Origin: Ceratothoa steindachneri | Taxonomy: Eukaryota; Arthropoda; Malacostraca; Isopoda; Cymothoidae | NCBI GenBank assembly: GCA_963969495.1 | Contig: OZ018326.1 | Coordinates: 151,247,806-151,311,805, forward strand | DNA: 64,000 nt | Direction: 5' to 3' | Part shown: positions 22,600-34,504 of the stretch, piece by piece | Numbering within the stretch: the first letter of the stretch is position 1 | Layout of the letters: each line of letters begins with the position of its first letter | The notes under the pieces: model-generated | The model's input: the letters and a program-made list of their open reading frames with translations, nothing else | Databases searched by the model: none | What the model was told of the DNA's origin: nothing | Program-made: the position numbers and the translations under genes

Positions 22600-25500
22600 G
22601 ATATTAATTAATTGCCTTTACCATTTTAGGGGGCTGATAGGTGATATAGTCTCTCTAGTATTAGAATACCCGAGTCTTTGAATCTCTCCCTCAACATTCA
22701 AAACAGTGTTCATAGAAACTTCCAACTTTTCTCAATAGATCAAATTCCAATAACTTCCTTACATTTTTTTTAGCTTTTCTCATTATAGGGGAATTATTGG
22801 AAGTATTTGTTTGTTTGTTTTTAGTCGCGTGTACGCACCTCAATAAGTTACTATGTCGGTCGGTCGGTCGGTCGGTAACCATTTTACTTTTTAATGAGTT
22901 TTTTTGGGCAATAACACCGTAACTATTCTGCGGATTCAAACGAAGTTTGTAACTCTTATGTTGGTTTACATTCTATTTCCAATGATATAAATAGCAAGGA
23001 TTTCCCAAGGTTAGTCCGGGAATTATTGAAAGTTTTGAAGGTGGTAAGGTCATATGGTCATGGGTCATAAGTCAGAAGAATTGATACCACGCGACTTAGG
23101 TATGTGTACTTTGTTCTTCTTAATACGCGGGAACCCATAGGACCATAGGCACAAAAGTATATATAAATCGGATAATGTTTCCAGGAATAAATGAAAGTGA
23201 ACAAGATGTTAATTTTAAGAAAAACTGATGTTAAAACGCATTTTCCCCTCACAATCTTCCCTGAGTGCTTTGTATAGTTCCATTTGACAAGGATATTATA
23301 ACTTGAAGATTTCTCGAGACATATGTGTATAAATTAGCATTTAACGGAAGCAACAAGATTGTAGTCTCCGAAAAGTTACTATGCACTGGAATTATATACT
23401 CTCGCCAGGATTACAGTCGTCAGAGACTCTCACTCACTACCAGGCACTCAAGCTCCCAAGCACCGTGGTGCAGAGAAAGAGTAGAATGTGTTAAAACAGT
23501 TCGAATACATATTCGTGTCAGAAGGGGGTGCGGGTGTAGGGTATGACTGTGGTAAAGTACCATATCGCATATAATCAGAAGAGCTGTCCTGATTTCTGAC
23601 ATTTAGTTAGAGTGATGAAATGCAAAACGGCTGTATGGTCGCTAAATCTGTGCAAACAGCCTGCCCACCTCTCCAGTGCTATCTATTCCTGCAAGCCATA
23701 GATTTTCCAGGAAACTAGCAGAAAATAAGCCCAACATCTTTCCAAATCACAGAATCATGGCCTGACTAACACTAAGAACTAGTGGATGCGGAGTTTCCAA
23801 TGTTTAGATTACTTATCGCGCGCTGTGAGTAACTATGAAATCAAATAAATCTTTGAACTGGGCGTAGTGCATAACCTTCATTACCGAGCAGTGTATTCCA
23901 ACAGCATATCCGTGAAGACATATAGCGCACAGAATAGCCAAACAGGCTTCAAACAGGATGGTGATAACATGCAACCCAGTCCTCCATCGGACTTAGAGCG
24001 ATCCCTATATATGTATGTACCAACATTGCTCTAATGCAACACTATATGTGATCCAAGAAATATGAATGCGATATTCACATTGTTGTAGAAGCTTTGAGAC
24101 CTGAGGCGTGGCGACAAACAGTCAAAAGTGGTTTCCTCGATTGTTGCATTTTTTGCAGCAGCATCAGCACCCCCGTCTTTAGAGTTAAACAAAACTCTCG
24201 AAAGAGTTGTTTATGCCCTAAATACCAAAGGCTTTGGGCATGATTGATATTTATCATCGACTTACGCAACGTTGAGATTGGAATAGAACGAAATGAGGTC
24301 AGGATAAACGGCGACCCCTCGCGTACCAGCACATAGTCCTCTCTACAAGAATTATAGTGAGTAGCATATCCCCTGCCTCAAAAATGAGGTTCTCTATAGG
24401 GGATGTGCTGAAATAACTGATCAGTAGACCTACTGATGCCGAGTAATGAAACTGGTATACTTAGTAGAGCTTTGACCGTACAAAAAAGCGGCAGAACATT
24501 CAGTGGCTAACCATATCAGGACCTTATGCGTTTAACACCACAGGGTGAAGTATTCGCAAGGCACTGGTGAAATAGAGCGTAAGACTGTGAATGGGTGCAT
24601 CCTAAGTAAGGCATCAGTTAGAAACAAGGCCAAGTAAAATGTTCAGAGGCTGTCTGATTCGACATTTAATTATAGGCAATTGTACCGCGCTAAATGAGAT
24701 CGAAGGTTTGTCTAGGGGACCGTAGTTAGGATAACATTTGGTAGCATCAAAGTGCTACTGTTGAAATTCAAGGCAAATTACGTGACACTAACGGCGCTTT
24801 CATTCGATACGCCCTTCTATTACCCTTCTGGCCTGGAGAAAGCTCCTCGTAACCCTGCGCAGAAAGACTATGTCATACGAACTCGGACAGAGTGAGAGGC
24901 ATCCCTTGCCCCCATAGAAGGGAGGATCTACATGATACCTTATCGCCACGCGGTTTCATGTGCCTTCTCCTGATCAAAAAGTAACATGAGGTAATTCTGT
25001 CCACAAAAGAGGGCTTCGTAGCAGTATCCAGCCGCAGAATTGTATCCGACATGGTATGAAACTTAAGGAAGCTTAAATTTGCTGGGAACAGTTTACCATC
25101 CAATTAGCCGAAATAAAACGTAAATTCTATGGGTGGACATGCACACCAAGTATATTGAGAAGGAGCTGCATGGTTCCGAAGGTGGGCGTTGGAAATCCAG
25201 GGGTAGCGTCACCGCCACCTTACTGGGTTTTTCCTCCTTTAAGTCTAGTGACTGTGGAAGCGCAATGTATATACGTTTAATTCGAAGTAGTAGTACTGTG
25301 AATGGGGTGGCCTTGGCTTTCAGCAGTACCGTTGTCAGTAAAGCTTGCCGAAATATTTCTGATTAACGCGCAAGCTACCGTACTTGTAAGCCTGAAAGGA
25401 CCAGAAGTGGGTGCTTCTACATTAGAGGCGTGTCTAGTTGCCTGGAAGGCTAGAGGCTCTTTTTGGAAAATAAGAATGACATTTCTTTAATAAATCAGGG

Positions 25501-27300
25501 AAAAAATACACCATAACTTACTCATTTGACTGTACACAAGACAATGTTTGCGTGTATAGCCTTGGAACAAGTAAGAAAAATTTGTGTTTGTCCCATCTTA
25601 GCAAGTCAAAAATTCTTATACTTATGGTAGAAGTGGTGAAGTAGTAACATCGTGGTAATGGCGCCAATGCTTTCACGCGGTATAGATATCTTCCCGCACG
25701 CACTGAATATAAGGAACACTGTAGGGGTAGATTTCAAGACTCCCCCTCCCATGTTTCATCACCACACGCTCAAACTTTACCAGCTCCGGATTAGAAAACA
25801 ATTATGTTATGTCTTCTTTTGAAAGAATCAGTAATTTACTTGCATAGTGTGATTCTTTGGCAAAGTTCATGGTAGAGTGTGATGTCCCCGGCAAAGGTTT
25901 TTCATCAAACTTCCGAAGAGCACTCCTTTCAATTCTTAGGAAACGGCAGGTGTGTCCGTCAGAAACCCTTGCTTTAGCAGTCGTGCTAACATGATGAAAT
26001 GTTTGAACTGGCGGGATCAAAGGTGCCTTTAGTCTCTCAATGTGAACGCCGACGTGCCCGTGGCTCTACTTATATTCGTCTCATTTAGGATGAATAGTAG
26101 TATTTCAGAGTGGGCGTTGGTCTCCTCCTCTCCTTCATCTGAGGGTGCTCCGAGGGCCTACGCAATAGCCTTGGTCTGGTCTCTCATCTCAGAAGTGAGC
26201 TAAGATTAACTTTGTCATCTCGAGGAAATTTCTCTTCTGAAGATTTTCCCATAAAGATGTGGACCGTCGTAATCATCTTCTATGTGCACTGGAAGCAGAG
26301 AAGACAGTCGCCATCTCAGTGCAAGCTCTATCTCATTCATCTATCTATCATCGGGCTTTTGGCACTAGCAAGGAGTTGGGACATCGTAGTGTACGCTACC
26401 ACTCGATTTTGTTCAAATACAATGGCGGAAGGGCACGCAGCTACCCAAAACTCTCTAAATAACAAGAGAAAAATGAGGAAGCTGTGGAGTCTACTTGGTA
26501 GTAAAGAAGAATAGGGATAAGCGGGTCCACTAAGAAGTAGGGTGGGTGATCACCTGCATACCTATTACTAACCTAGGTAGGATATATTAAAAAAAAGAGG
26601 AGGCCTAGAAATATAACAGCAATATAGCTAGGTTTGAATGTAGTGCTATCGATACCATCACTAAGATTTTACAGGTGCTGGGGGTAGGAAGGCACAAGTT
26701 CTTCCTAATACCACTCTGTTAGCGCTGGCATACCCAGAAGTCAGAGGGGAGGATAAGACTTTTTAAGAAGTGCAAATTAGGACCCAGGAGAAAACCTCCT
26801 TTACAGTGATGTGGTAGGAAGAACACAAGCTGCCCAAATGACAAGTGCGTTATGGTTGCCCATGCTACAGCTCTCACCCCTAGGAGCACTGTAGCTGGGA
26901 AGTCGTACCGCTTTTCCAGATGCCAAGCGTGACATTATATTCAGGTCCCTCTTATGTGGACAACACCCAGAAATAGTTAGAGGAAACTGTATGCTATAAA
27001 AAGGACTAAAATAAAACAAATCTTAGCCATTGAAATTCATTGTTTAATTGGGGTCCAACTCTTAGTATATTGCGTCCAACCATAGTCGTGGTATCTAAAC
27101 CCTACTGGTGCCTGTTTTTCGTTGTTTCTTATAATTTTTAGGAATATTACTCTGAGTGTTTTTTATATCTATGATTTTTTAGCAAATATATTATTTTCTT
27201 ATGTTTTAAGTAAGACGCTAAACTGAAAATTTGAGAAAACTGTCCCATTGTTTAGATTCATTTGTTATTTAATATTAATTTATTTTAAGATATGAACAAG
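22600..27300. other. 4.7 kb without recognised gene
   Basis: A short GGTC/CGGT tetranucleotide run lies at about 22854-22876. The rest, especially 23400-26500, is more GC-rich than the host introns but contains only short, motif-free ORFs on both strands. It may be old transposon debris that I cannot classify. I found no supported FN2-locus exon here. Confidence 0.45.
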
Positions 27301-27306
27301 TATTCC

Positions 27307-27714
27307 ATGTTAAGAATAGCTAACCTAAAATTATTGATGTCAAAAATAGCAAACCTAATATTATTGATGTTTAAAATAGCGAACCTAAAATTAGTGATGT
27401 CAAAAATAGCGAACCTAAAATTATTGATATAAAAAATAGCCAACCTAAAATCACTGTGTCAAAAATATCGAACCTAAAATTATTGATGTCAAAAATAGCG
27501 AACCTAAAATTATTGATGACAAAAATAGCGAACCTAAAATTATTGATGTGAAAAATAGCGAACCTAAAATTATTGATGTAAAAAATAGCGAACCTAAAAT
27601 TATTGATATAAAAAATAGCTAAACTAAAATCACTGTGTCAAAAATATCGAACCTAAAATTATTGATGTCAAAAATAGCGAACCTAAAATTATTGATGTGA
27701 AAAATAGCGAACCC
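27307..27714. repeat. 30-bp tandem satellite with higher-order repeat
   Basis: About 13-14 monomers of roughly 30 bp (core AATAGCGAACCTAAAATTAT). Two variant monomers containing TCACTGTGTC at 27451 and 27630 lie 179 bp apart and share the same flanking variant order, so six monomers form a higher-order unit. Confidence 0.95.
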
Positions 27715-28123
27715 AATTTAATATCGTAGTAAGGAAAAAGTTAAACATAGAAAAAAAACGTCGTTAATTGCTAAGATTTTAGCAATTAAACATTATTTTA
27801 CAAAGCTTCGGGATAATTTAGGTTAGGTATCGTAAGCTAACTTAACCGAAGGTCACACTTGCCGACTTGTTTTTATTCCAATTTTATTCCTCCAGCACAT
27901 AATATAAATTCATTACCTTAATTGAAGTCTTCATTTGGTAAAGACAAAAAATTCCTATGGAGGTTATGATCTTAAAGCGTTTTCAAATTTTGTTTTGGCA
28001 TTTCCGAACAAACCCATCCAGTCTTTTTTTGCATTTGGACCAATCTATTCTTCCAAATAGAGTGTAGCGTGTGAGAAGTTGAGGTGAGTGGCTTAAATGC
28101 TTTGCTTAAATCAGTTTTTTGGG

Positions 28124-28175
28124 GGACTCAGGATGGCCGAGTGGTTTAGGACTCTCGCTAACGGCTGTCCAGCGC
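28124..28175 (+). other. tRNA-Ser-like 5' fragment
   Basis: ATGGCCGAGTGGTTTAGG matches a Ser-type tRNA A box/D arm and CTCGCTAACGG resembles an anticodon arm with GCT. No B box or 3' half follows, so this is a truncated tRNA pseudogene or SINE head. Confidence 0.5.
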
Positions 28176-28237
28176 CCCTCTCCTCCACTAACCTTATCTA
28201 CAAGAGGAAGGGCGACAGTTTGAAAGTATCATCACCT

Positions 28238-28325
28238 AAATTTTATCATGTCAAGAAAGCGAACCCAAAATTACTCATCAAGAATAATATACCGAAAGGT
28301 ATTAGGTTCGCTATTTTTTTACATA
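28238..28325. repeat. Outlying inverted satellite monomers
   Basis: One degenerate monomer (AAGCGAACCCAAAATTAC) on the plus strand and one inverted copy (ATTAGGTTCGCTATTTTTTT) lie about 50 bp apart, 500 bp past the main 30-bp array. They can form a hairpin. Confidence 0.65.
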
Positions 28326-28413
28326 ATCTCAAGTATTTAGTATAGGATTATCTTTTTATATTCTTTTATTTCATTATTCGAGTGTCTTATTTTGTTTTAT
28401 TCTATTTTTCCAG

Positions 28414-28461
28414 AGAATCCTGGTTTCTGGCCCCCTTTTGCTCAAAATCCCACAACTTATC
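28414..28461 (+). CDS. Linker exon (48 nt), Pro/aromatic-rich
   Basis: The acceptor is CTATTTTTCCAG and the donor is GTAAGT, phase 1-1. It encodes NPGFWPPFAQNPTTY plus split codons. It sits about 10 kb after the preceding exon, across a CR1 element and a satellite array. Confidence 0.55.
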
Positions 28462-29305
28462 GTAAGTATACATCTGTGGGAGACTGATCCAAAAATGCCT
28501 CTGCAAATTAATTTTAAATCTCATCCCTCAGGCACTTTTAAAATTGAATATAATTAATGTATTCATGAGTTACATAAAGAAAATTTCAATGGTATTTGCT
28601 TCCAAAATACCTCACAGCAATCAAAACGTCGTCTTCCTTTATATTATCCATAGCGGAGCAGTTGATATTTATGAGTCCTTCGATCATTGTGTTTTTTCGT
28701 TGTTTGTATTTTACATGTTAATTAGTTTAGGCTAAAAATATGCTAGGTAAATATAGTTCATTACGTAAATAATCTAATCCCTTCTTGCCCTAGACTAATT
28801 AACATATGAAGTACGAGCACCTAAAAATCACATTCGGAGACTAGACCAATCAAATCAACCGATCAGAGATACATTAAAATATGCGCAGCATCGTTAAATA
28901 CGTTAAGCAAACTTCAGCACAGCGTCCATAGGGTAGTAAAAAGGGCGTAAACCCGATAGCGTTATCTACACGCCATAAAAGGAGAAACAATTTACCTGCA
29001 GCCTCGCGAAAAAATGGTAAGTTCATAAATCCCCCCCCCCTCCCCCGACCCCTCCTGGAAAGGATATCAGGTATAGCTTAAGTAATCTTGCTCCAACTGA
29101 CATCTATATGATTGTGTTCCATCCTGAACACAACACCATCAGTTTGCCCTCTGTCTATTTCTCCTGACAAACTTTCTACGTGATACCCCTTCGTTGCTAT
29201 CGTACTTTCAATTCGAGGAAAGAAAATGTATTCTAAAGGGTAACTATTCTATTTATTATTACCTAAAAATTCTATCCACGATCAATTACTTTTTTTCCAC
29301 CCTAG

Positions 29306-29355
29306 GCATTGGTGGACCTAACTTTCAGCCATTGATTAATGTGCTGTGTGGATAA
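29306..29355 (+). CDS. Candidate terminal exon of part A
   Basis: The acceptor is TTCCACCCTAG, entered in phase 1. It encodes IGGPNFQPLINVLCG and then TAA at 29353-29355. Composition resembles the preceding exon (N-P-G-F then G-G-P-N-F). AATAAA follows at 29488-29493. No phase-1 donor occurs before the stop, so this would end the protein. It may be an alternative 3' end if transcription continues to part B. Confidence 0.4.
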
Positions 29356-30043
29356 GGTTAAGAATTTCTATTATTTGTCTAAACAAGGTCAATACTCTTA
29401 TGTTCATTGGTAACCTTAAACCTGTTGGTAGCAGTGGATCGAAAATGAGTGTAATTGATCGAATTGACAGAGTCGCAAATGAAAATTAATAAAGAAATCG
29501 GACAATAAAGTAGGGGTAATACAAAGAAGATATATAAGAGAAGTGAATTTATTTATTCGAAGAGGTGAATAGGCATTAAGTATTATTTGAAAACTCAAAA
29601 TGACAAAAAATAAGCAAAATGCAAAAGATGGATAAAGAAAACGAACTGTCCAAGAATAAATATTAGTAGTATTAAAATATTTGTCAAATCAGATCCCTAA
29701 CATAAATATTGGTTGGAATAGTTGAATATGTTAATATCTGGTTAAAAGAGCAATGGTTTGCCGCCTCGATACTGTAGCTGGAACGCCTTGGGACGCTCCT
29801 CACCCACTTCCAGCAAGTAAATGTATCACATAGACCAATTTAACATACACTTACAAGCCACAGAGTTTGAGCGTCCCAAGTGCCACATATGGGATAGAGG
29901 CGAGAAACCATTGCTACTTTTATTGCATTCCATAGCCGCTTCATTGCAGCCTCACGCTGATATCCCCATGCACAACTTTCAAAGATTATTATATTCATAG
30001 GAATCCCTTCAAGAAATATTTCCATGTCCTTTTAATTTTAAAG

Positions 30044-30220
30044 CCGAGAGAAATATCATGGCGACAACAGCCTCCGAATTATGTTTCTTTCCCTTCAAAC
30101 TGAATGGAAATTGGCATGAGTCGTGCATCCAGAGTGGAAATTCACCGTATGGTCGGTGCGCAATAAGTGTTGACGAGAACTGGAAGCCGTCGGAGCTGCA
30201 AGACTGTGATCCATTTGAAG
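30044..30220 (+). CDS. FN2 domain exon 3
   Basis: The acceptor is TTTAATTTTAAAG (weak tract) and the donor is GTATTA, 59 codons, phase 1-1. FN2 core: CFFPFKLNGNWHESC, then YGRC and LQDC. An ATG at 30058 could start translation within the exon but no signal peptide follows it. W before the third Cys is replaced by G-R. Confidence 0.75.
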
Positions 30221-30349
30221 GTATTAATTTCAATCTCACTAATTGAATAATGTCTGCAGTTCAAAATGAGATTAATAAGATATTTTTTTAGTTATTAATA
30301 AACTGATATTTTTATGTATTTTGGAGCCAGAAATTTATTTTTATTCTAG

Positions 30350-30448
30350 GCACATCGAACAGTCTGAGTAAAGCTTCTTGGATTTCTTCAATATCGGAAA
30401 GCAGCTCAGGGGACGCGGGAATTAATTCCACTCATTCGCCAATGCGAG
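30350..30448 (+). CDS. Ser-rich linker exon (99 nt)
   Basis: The acceptor is TTTATTCTAG and the donor is GTAAAA, phase 1-1. It encodes 33 residues rich in Ser, including SWISSISESSSGDAG, likely an extended or O-glycosylated spacer between FN2 modules. Confidence 0.6.
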
Positions 30449-30520
30449 GTAAAATGAGTCCATTCGAGAATGGATTTATATCACAAATTTAAAATTTCGT
30501 CTTTATTCACTCGCGATAGG

Positions 30521-30595
30521 GGCACACCTTCATAGTTTAGCTGGGTTAGGTCTCTCGCTTCGTACCCGACCTCTATCGACCCAAGTTTCTAGTTA
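30521..30595 (+). other. tRNA-like sequence (SINE head or tRNA remnant)
   Basis: TAGTTTAGCTGGGTTAG resembles a Pol III A box and CTATCGACCC a degenerate B box at about the right spacing. Stem pairing is poor, so this is not a functional tRNA. It may be the head of a tRNA-derived SINE. Confidence 0.3.
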
Positions 30596-31808
30596 CTTAT
30601 GTCATTTTTTTCCATCAGTTTTATTTCTCAAACAAATATCTCCCAATAATGGTTTGATTTTAACAGAAAAACTAAAAACCCAAAGACATCGAATACCTCT
30701 GTCACTATCAGAAAATACCCTATCTCAAGATATCTACAAAACGAAATAAGTGATATAGAATCCGTATCTGGATTTGGATCCGCCTCAATAAATAATAATC
30801 TCTTCCCTTAGCTCAAGTTCCACCCATCCCAAAATTTTAATCAACTTTGTCAATAACCTTTAGAGATATACCCAAACAAATAACGGTGATCCCATAACTT
30901 CCGCTAAACTATTTTGTCACAGGTAATAAAATGGATTCCAAGACACTTTCTTATCCTTTATCTCTATAATAAAACATTAAAATCCGAAGAAAACATCTTC
31001 AATGGGGTGCCATGGCATTAGTACTTATGCCCGGAATGTGCTGCCATAGATGAATTTTTTTCGGTTATTCAAACTCGATGGAAGGCAAAGAATCCCTTAG
31101 ACAGGTTGTAAAGAGATCTGCAGAGTAGCAAAAATAGACGATTTTTTTTTCTATTCTTACGGGTCCTATCTAGCGACTGCCTACTAGGGCAAAAGTCGCC
31201 GCAATCACTCTACAGCCTAATACTAGGCTAGGTTAAAAAAAAAGTATAAGCATGCTAAATAAAAATAACAAAGATAAAAAAACAGAAACAAAGTCTAAAA
31301 AACAAGCAAAAAGGAACAAAAACAAGATAAGAAAAAAGGCAACAAGAAGGAAGCGCGCTTCGGCGGCGGGTTAGCCCACTTTTCCCCGCAGGAACATGCG
31401 ACCTACAACAAAGAGTGTCAAATAAAATAGAGGAGGCCAACCTCCTCCAAAAAGTCACATATGTAGACACAATTCTGAAGATAGAAGAAGTGAAAATGTG
31501 TGGAATATAATTATATAACCGCAGCTCCTCCTCGACATTTGCACCTGAAGGGAACGCGATCTTCCAAATGTCACATGCAGCACAATAGCCCATACTAAAC
31601 AATATCCCCCATAGCGGGGATAAAGGCTAGCATGTTTAATTTTATTAATCAAAGCCTTTTTCACACAGGAAGACTTTTAATGATGACAGGGAAAGAAATG
31701 ACTTTCCTCAGCGATGGAGGTTAGTGTAAAATGAGTTGGAAAAAATATTTCTCAAATTTGTAGCCCAAATCCTTTCAAATATTGGCAGAAAACATCTCTT
31801 CATTACAG

Positions 31809-31895
31809 AGTCGCCAACCACTTTATCTCCTGAACACTTTGAGCAATCGAACAGTTCATTGATTGAGAAGATTAGTTTTGATCTATCACGAAATG
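31809..31895 (+). CDS. Linker exon (87 nt)
   Basis: The acceptor is CTTCATTACAG and the donor is GTAAGA, phase 1-1. It encodes 29 residues, for example SPTTLSPEHFEQSNSSLIEK. No known domain. Confidence 0.55.
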
Positions 31896-32870
31896 GTAAG
31901 AGTGAATTTCGTTGATATTTGTTTATTTTAATCAACTTATTTGTTGCTAAAACCCCCATCATCATCATTTATCTTTATAAGGAAAGATTAAGAAATGGGG
32001 CACTGCCGAATTTTTTGAAGACTTTCAAAATCGATGCCTTGTTGATTTTTTTCTATTTTGTATTTTTTTATCCTCTTCCGTTCCTCAAAGGGGTGGATAT
32101 TGTAGGGGAGCAATACCCCTCTTACGACTGAAGCCTGGACTAGCAGCACGCCCTCCAAACACCGGTGCCCCATGACAAAGTGATGCTCTTTCAGCTCATT
32201 TTTAGAACCTCTTTTAAATCTCCAAATATCCTTTTCGCCTCTGCTTAGACCCAGCGTATGGTGAAAGAGGACGTTAAACATTTTACCAAAAAAATCCTCT
32301 TCTAGTTAAACGGGCGACGATAATTTGAGCAAACCTTTCCCAGTTTACCTTTCAATGTATCCCAAGTCTTAGAGATTAGTTTCTAGGTACGTGTTATACG
32401 AAGCTTAAAATATTTTATTATTTCAAACATTTCACAGAGATTTTTAATAAGACGAGGAAAAAAAACAGCATTCAGATACAAAATCTTGTATAAAACAGCC
32501 CCAGGAACACCCTAATCCAAGGGTAAGGTTTCGATCTTGGTTGAATTTCTAAACCGTCTCCATGATAAAGTTAGAATATAGATAACTTGATCGCATTACG
32601 GCTCTCTTTTTTTTATTGCACAAAGCACAAAATATTTGGTCAAATATCATAATGTTTAAATTATTCAATTACAAATTGTATGTAATGTGAAGAGGCTCAG
32701 AATTCATCATATTCCACACAAGAAGTATCTTCAATTCACGTTTCCAAGACTAGGGAAATTTTCCTATATTGTGATAATATTAATTAAAATTAAAAACAAA
32801 AGTATTTCGTATATAATTAAATTATATTAAAACTATTGTGAGCTTTTCTCCTATTTGAGATTGTCATACC
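31896..32870. other. Intron sequence, no gene recognised
   Basis: AT-rich. The minus ORF 31988-32281 has no recognisable motif. Confidence 0.4.
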
Positions 32871-32879
32871 TTTTCCTCC

Positions 32880-33340
32880 CGCCTTGACTATTGCCACTCC
32901 CTTCTCTCTCGATCACCAACTTCAGCTACTCGATCTCTTCAACTGATTCGAAACCTCCGAGCTCCTTGGTGTTCTTCTTCTCCTGGGTCATTTCTCCTAC
33001 GCGATTTCCCTGGTTCGTCACCTGCACTGGCTCATCATTCAATATAAGACAACCCCTAAGGTCCTTCTTCTTAATTACCAAAGCTATAATGCCGCAGCTC
33101 CCCCCTACCTGTCCTACGTACGGATCCTATCCCAGCCCTCCAGAAGTCTGTGCTGCTGGAGGTGATCGTGCTTTCTCTTTATTTTTAAGTAAAATTTGGA
33201 ATCAGTTGCCCCCTCTGATATGTTCAGCTCCCTACCCTGGGGTCTTCATGCGTGCCTTGAACACCCACCTCTTCTCTCTAGCTTTTCTTTCGTTGAATAA
33301 TGGACGCTCCCTGAAGGTCTTTAACCTTGAAATATAAATC
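32880..33340 (+). pseudogene. L2-type LINE 3' fragment
   Basis: The plus strand reads LDYCHSLLSRSPTSATRSL near the start and, after frame changes, SLFLSKIWNQLPPLICSAP and FMRALNTHLFSLAF, the conserved C-terminal tail of L2-type LINEs. The RT is missing (5' truncation). It is followed by a likely 3' UTR up to about 33545. Confidence 0.75.
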
Positions 33341-33609
33341 AAACTGCTTCCAATCGTTATATTTTATCATGAATTATTTAAAGTATTATTCTTGTATTAA
33401 GCAGCTTATCTTAAATTGCACTATTTAATTTTAGTATTTTATAAAAACTAGAAATTTTAACCCTTTACTATCTTAGTTTCTTAGTGCCGATGATGAGGCT
33501 AGCTCCACGAAACGTTCAAACCCCGATAAATAAAGATGATTCTATCAATAGCGGGCTTGGTTTTCACCTTCATATTGAAACTCCGATTTAGACGATACTC
33601 AACAGTCCA

Positions 33610-33611
<2 letters not shown>

Positions 33612-33703
<92 letters not shown>
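33612..33703. repeat. Long (AT)n microsatellite (92 bp)
   Basis: About 46 uninterrupted AT dinucleotides. They create the start of the false ORF 33609-34229. Confidence 0.98.
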
Positions 33704-33706
<3 letters not shown>

Positions 33707-33744
33707 GTATGTGGGTCTGTACAATTATAGGAATAAAAAAAATC

Positions 33745-34140
33745 CCGTTCTAACCCTACCCCATCTCTCCCCTCTTCTCTCTCTTCTCCACTCTGCCCCA
33801 CTCTCTCTCATCTCTCCCCTCACTCTTCCCCTTCTCTCCACTCTCCCCCTTTTTCCCCCATCTCTCTTCCCACCCTTTCTCTCGCCCATCCTCCTTCTCT
33901 CTTCCCCCCATCCCCCCTCTCTCTACCCCCTCTCTCCATACAAAAGGCCATCCAAACCAAGAGAAAAAATATCCTCCCCCCGTTTCCCCCTTAACCCCTT
34001 CTCTCCCTACTCTACCCCATCTTCCTCAATTTCTCCTCCTATTTCTCCCCCTATCTCCTTCCCTCTCTACCCCCTTTCTCTTTCCGTCTCCCCTCCCCTT
34101 CTCCCCCACTCTCATCCCCCCTTCTCCCTTCCTCTCTCAC
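33745..34140. repeat. Polypyrimidine tract (about 400 bp)
   Basis: The plus strand is almost only C and T in CCCTCTC-like units, interrupted by a mixed stretch around 33936-33970. The low-complexity Pro/Ser/Leu ORF over it is not a gene. Confidence 0.9.
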
Positions 34141-34504
34141 AGAATACCCTTAAATCCATCAGGGTCAGCATTGCCATTTACATTCAGAAGAAATTTCCCA
34201 ATCTGTGTAAGTTTTGCAATGTAAATTAAAAGAATCGTAAGGTGAGATTCTACTAGTGGCATGGTTGCAATTAGGGGAACCTTGTTTTTCTCATGGTCAA
34301 CTCTTTGAACTGATTGCTTTAGAGTTGGAAGAAAAACTAGTAATATTGTGTACCAAGAAGTTCTGTAGCGTTGATGAATAAGATTAAGTTTAGTTAATGG
34401 AATGATAATATTGTTTGTGAAGAATAAAAGAGAAAGATATCAAATCCATCTTACTTTATTTCCGAACGCACATTTTAACCGAGCAATGACAGGTATTTAT
34501 GCTA

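Larger units (their letters stand above)
4218..29355 (+). other. FN2 locus part A: modular gene with 17 predicted exons
   Basis: This is a gene model joined from 17 predicted exons: 4218-4388, 6626-6670, 7139-7174, 7467-7499, 7742-7777, 9048-9107, 9495-9521, 10050-10073, 10421-10447, 10970-11041, 11164-11196, 11915-11971, 17135-17260, 17717-17803, 18074-18247, 28414-28461 and 29306-29355. Each internal exon is a multiple of three, is bounded by AG and GT, and is phase 1 at both ends. The joined frame reads through about 367 residues without a stop until TAA at 29353-29355. FN2 domains lie at each side of a charged, Leu-rich linker. FN2 modules bind collagen, gelatin or sugars in known extracellular proteins, so secretion is inferred, but the signal peptide is not visible. 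AATAAA at 29488-29493 could serve as the polyadenylation signal. The long introns hold LINE, mariner, Tc1 and Penelope debris. The 29306 exon may instead be an alternative end of one larger gene that continues to 51341. Confidence 0.7.

Noticed and set aside
27307..27714. Possible CRISPR array (regular 30-bp repeats)
   Set aside because: There are no unique spacers between repeats; monomers are head to tail and the genome is eukaryotic.
28124..28175. Functional tRNA-Ser gene
   Set aside because: Only the 5' half is present; there is no B box or acceptor closure.
31255..31602. 115-codon minus-strand ORF
   Set aside because: No recognisable domain, AT-rich tail of Phe/Ile repeats; likely chance or unclassifiable repeat debris.
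33609..34229. 206-codon ORF
   Set aside because: It is produced by the (AT)n run followed by a polypyrimidine tract; the translation is low-complexity Ile-Tyr then Pro/Ser/Leu.
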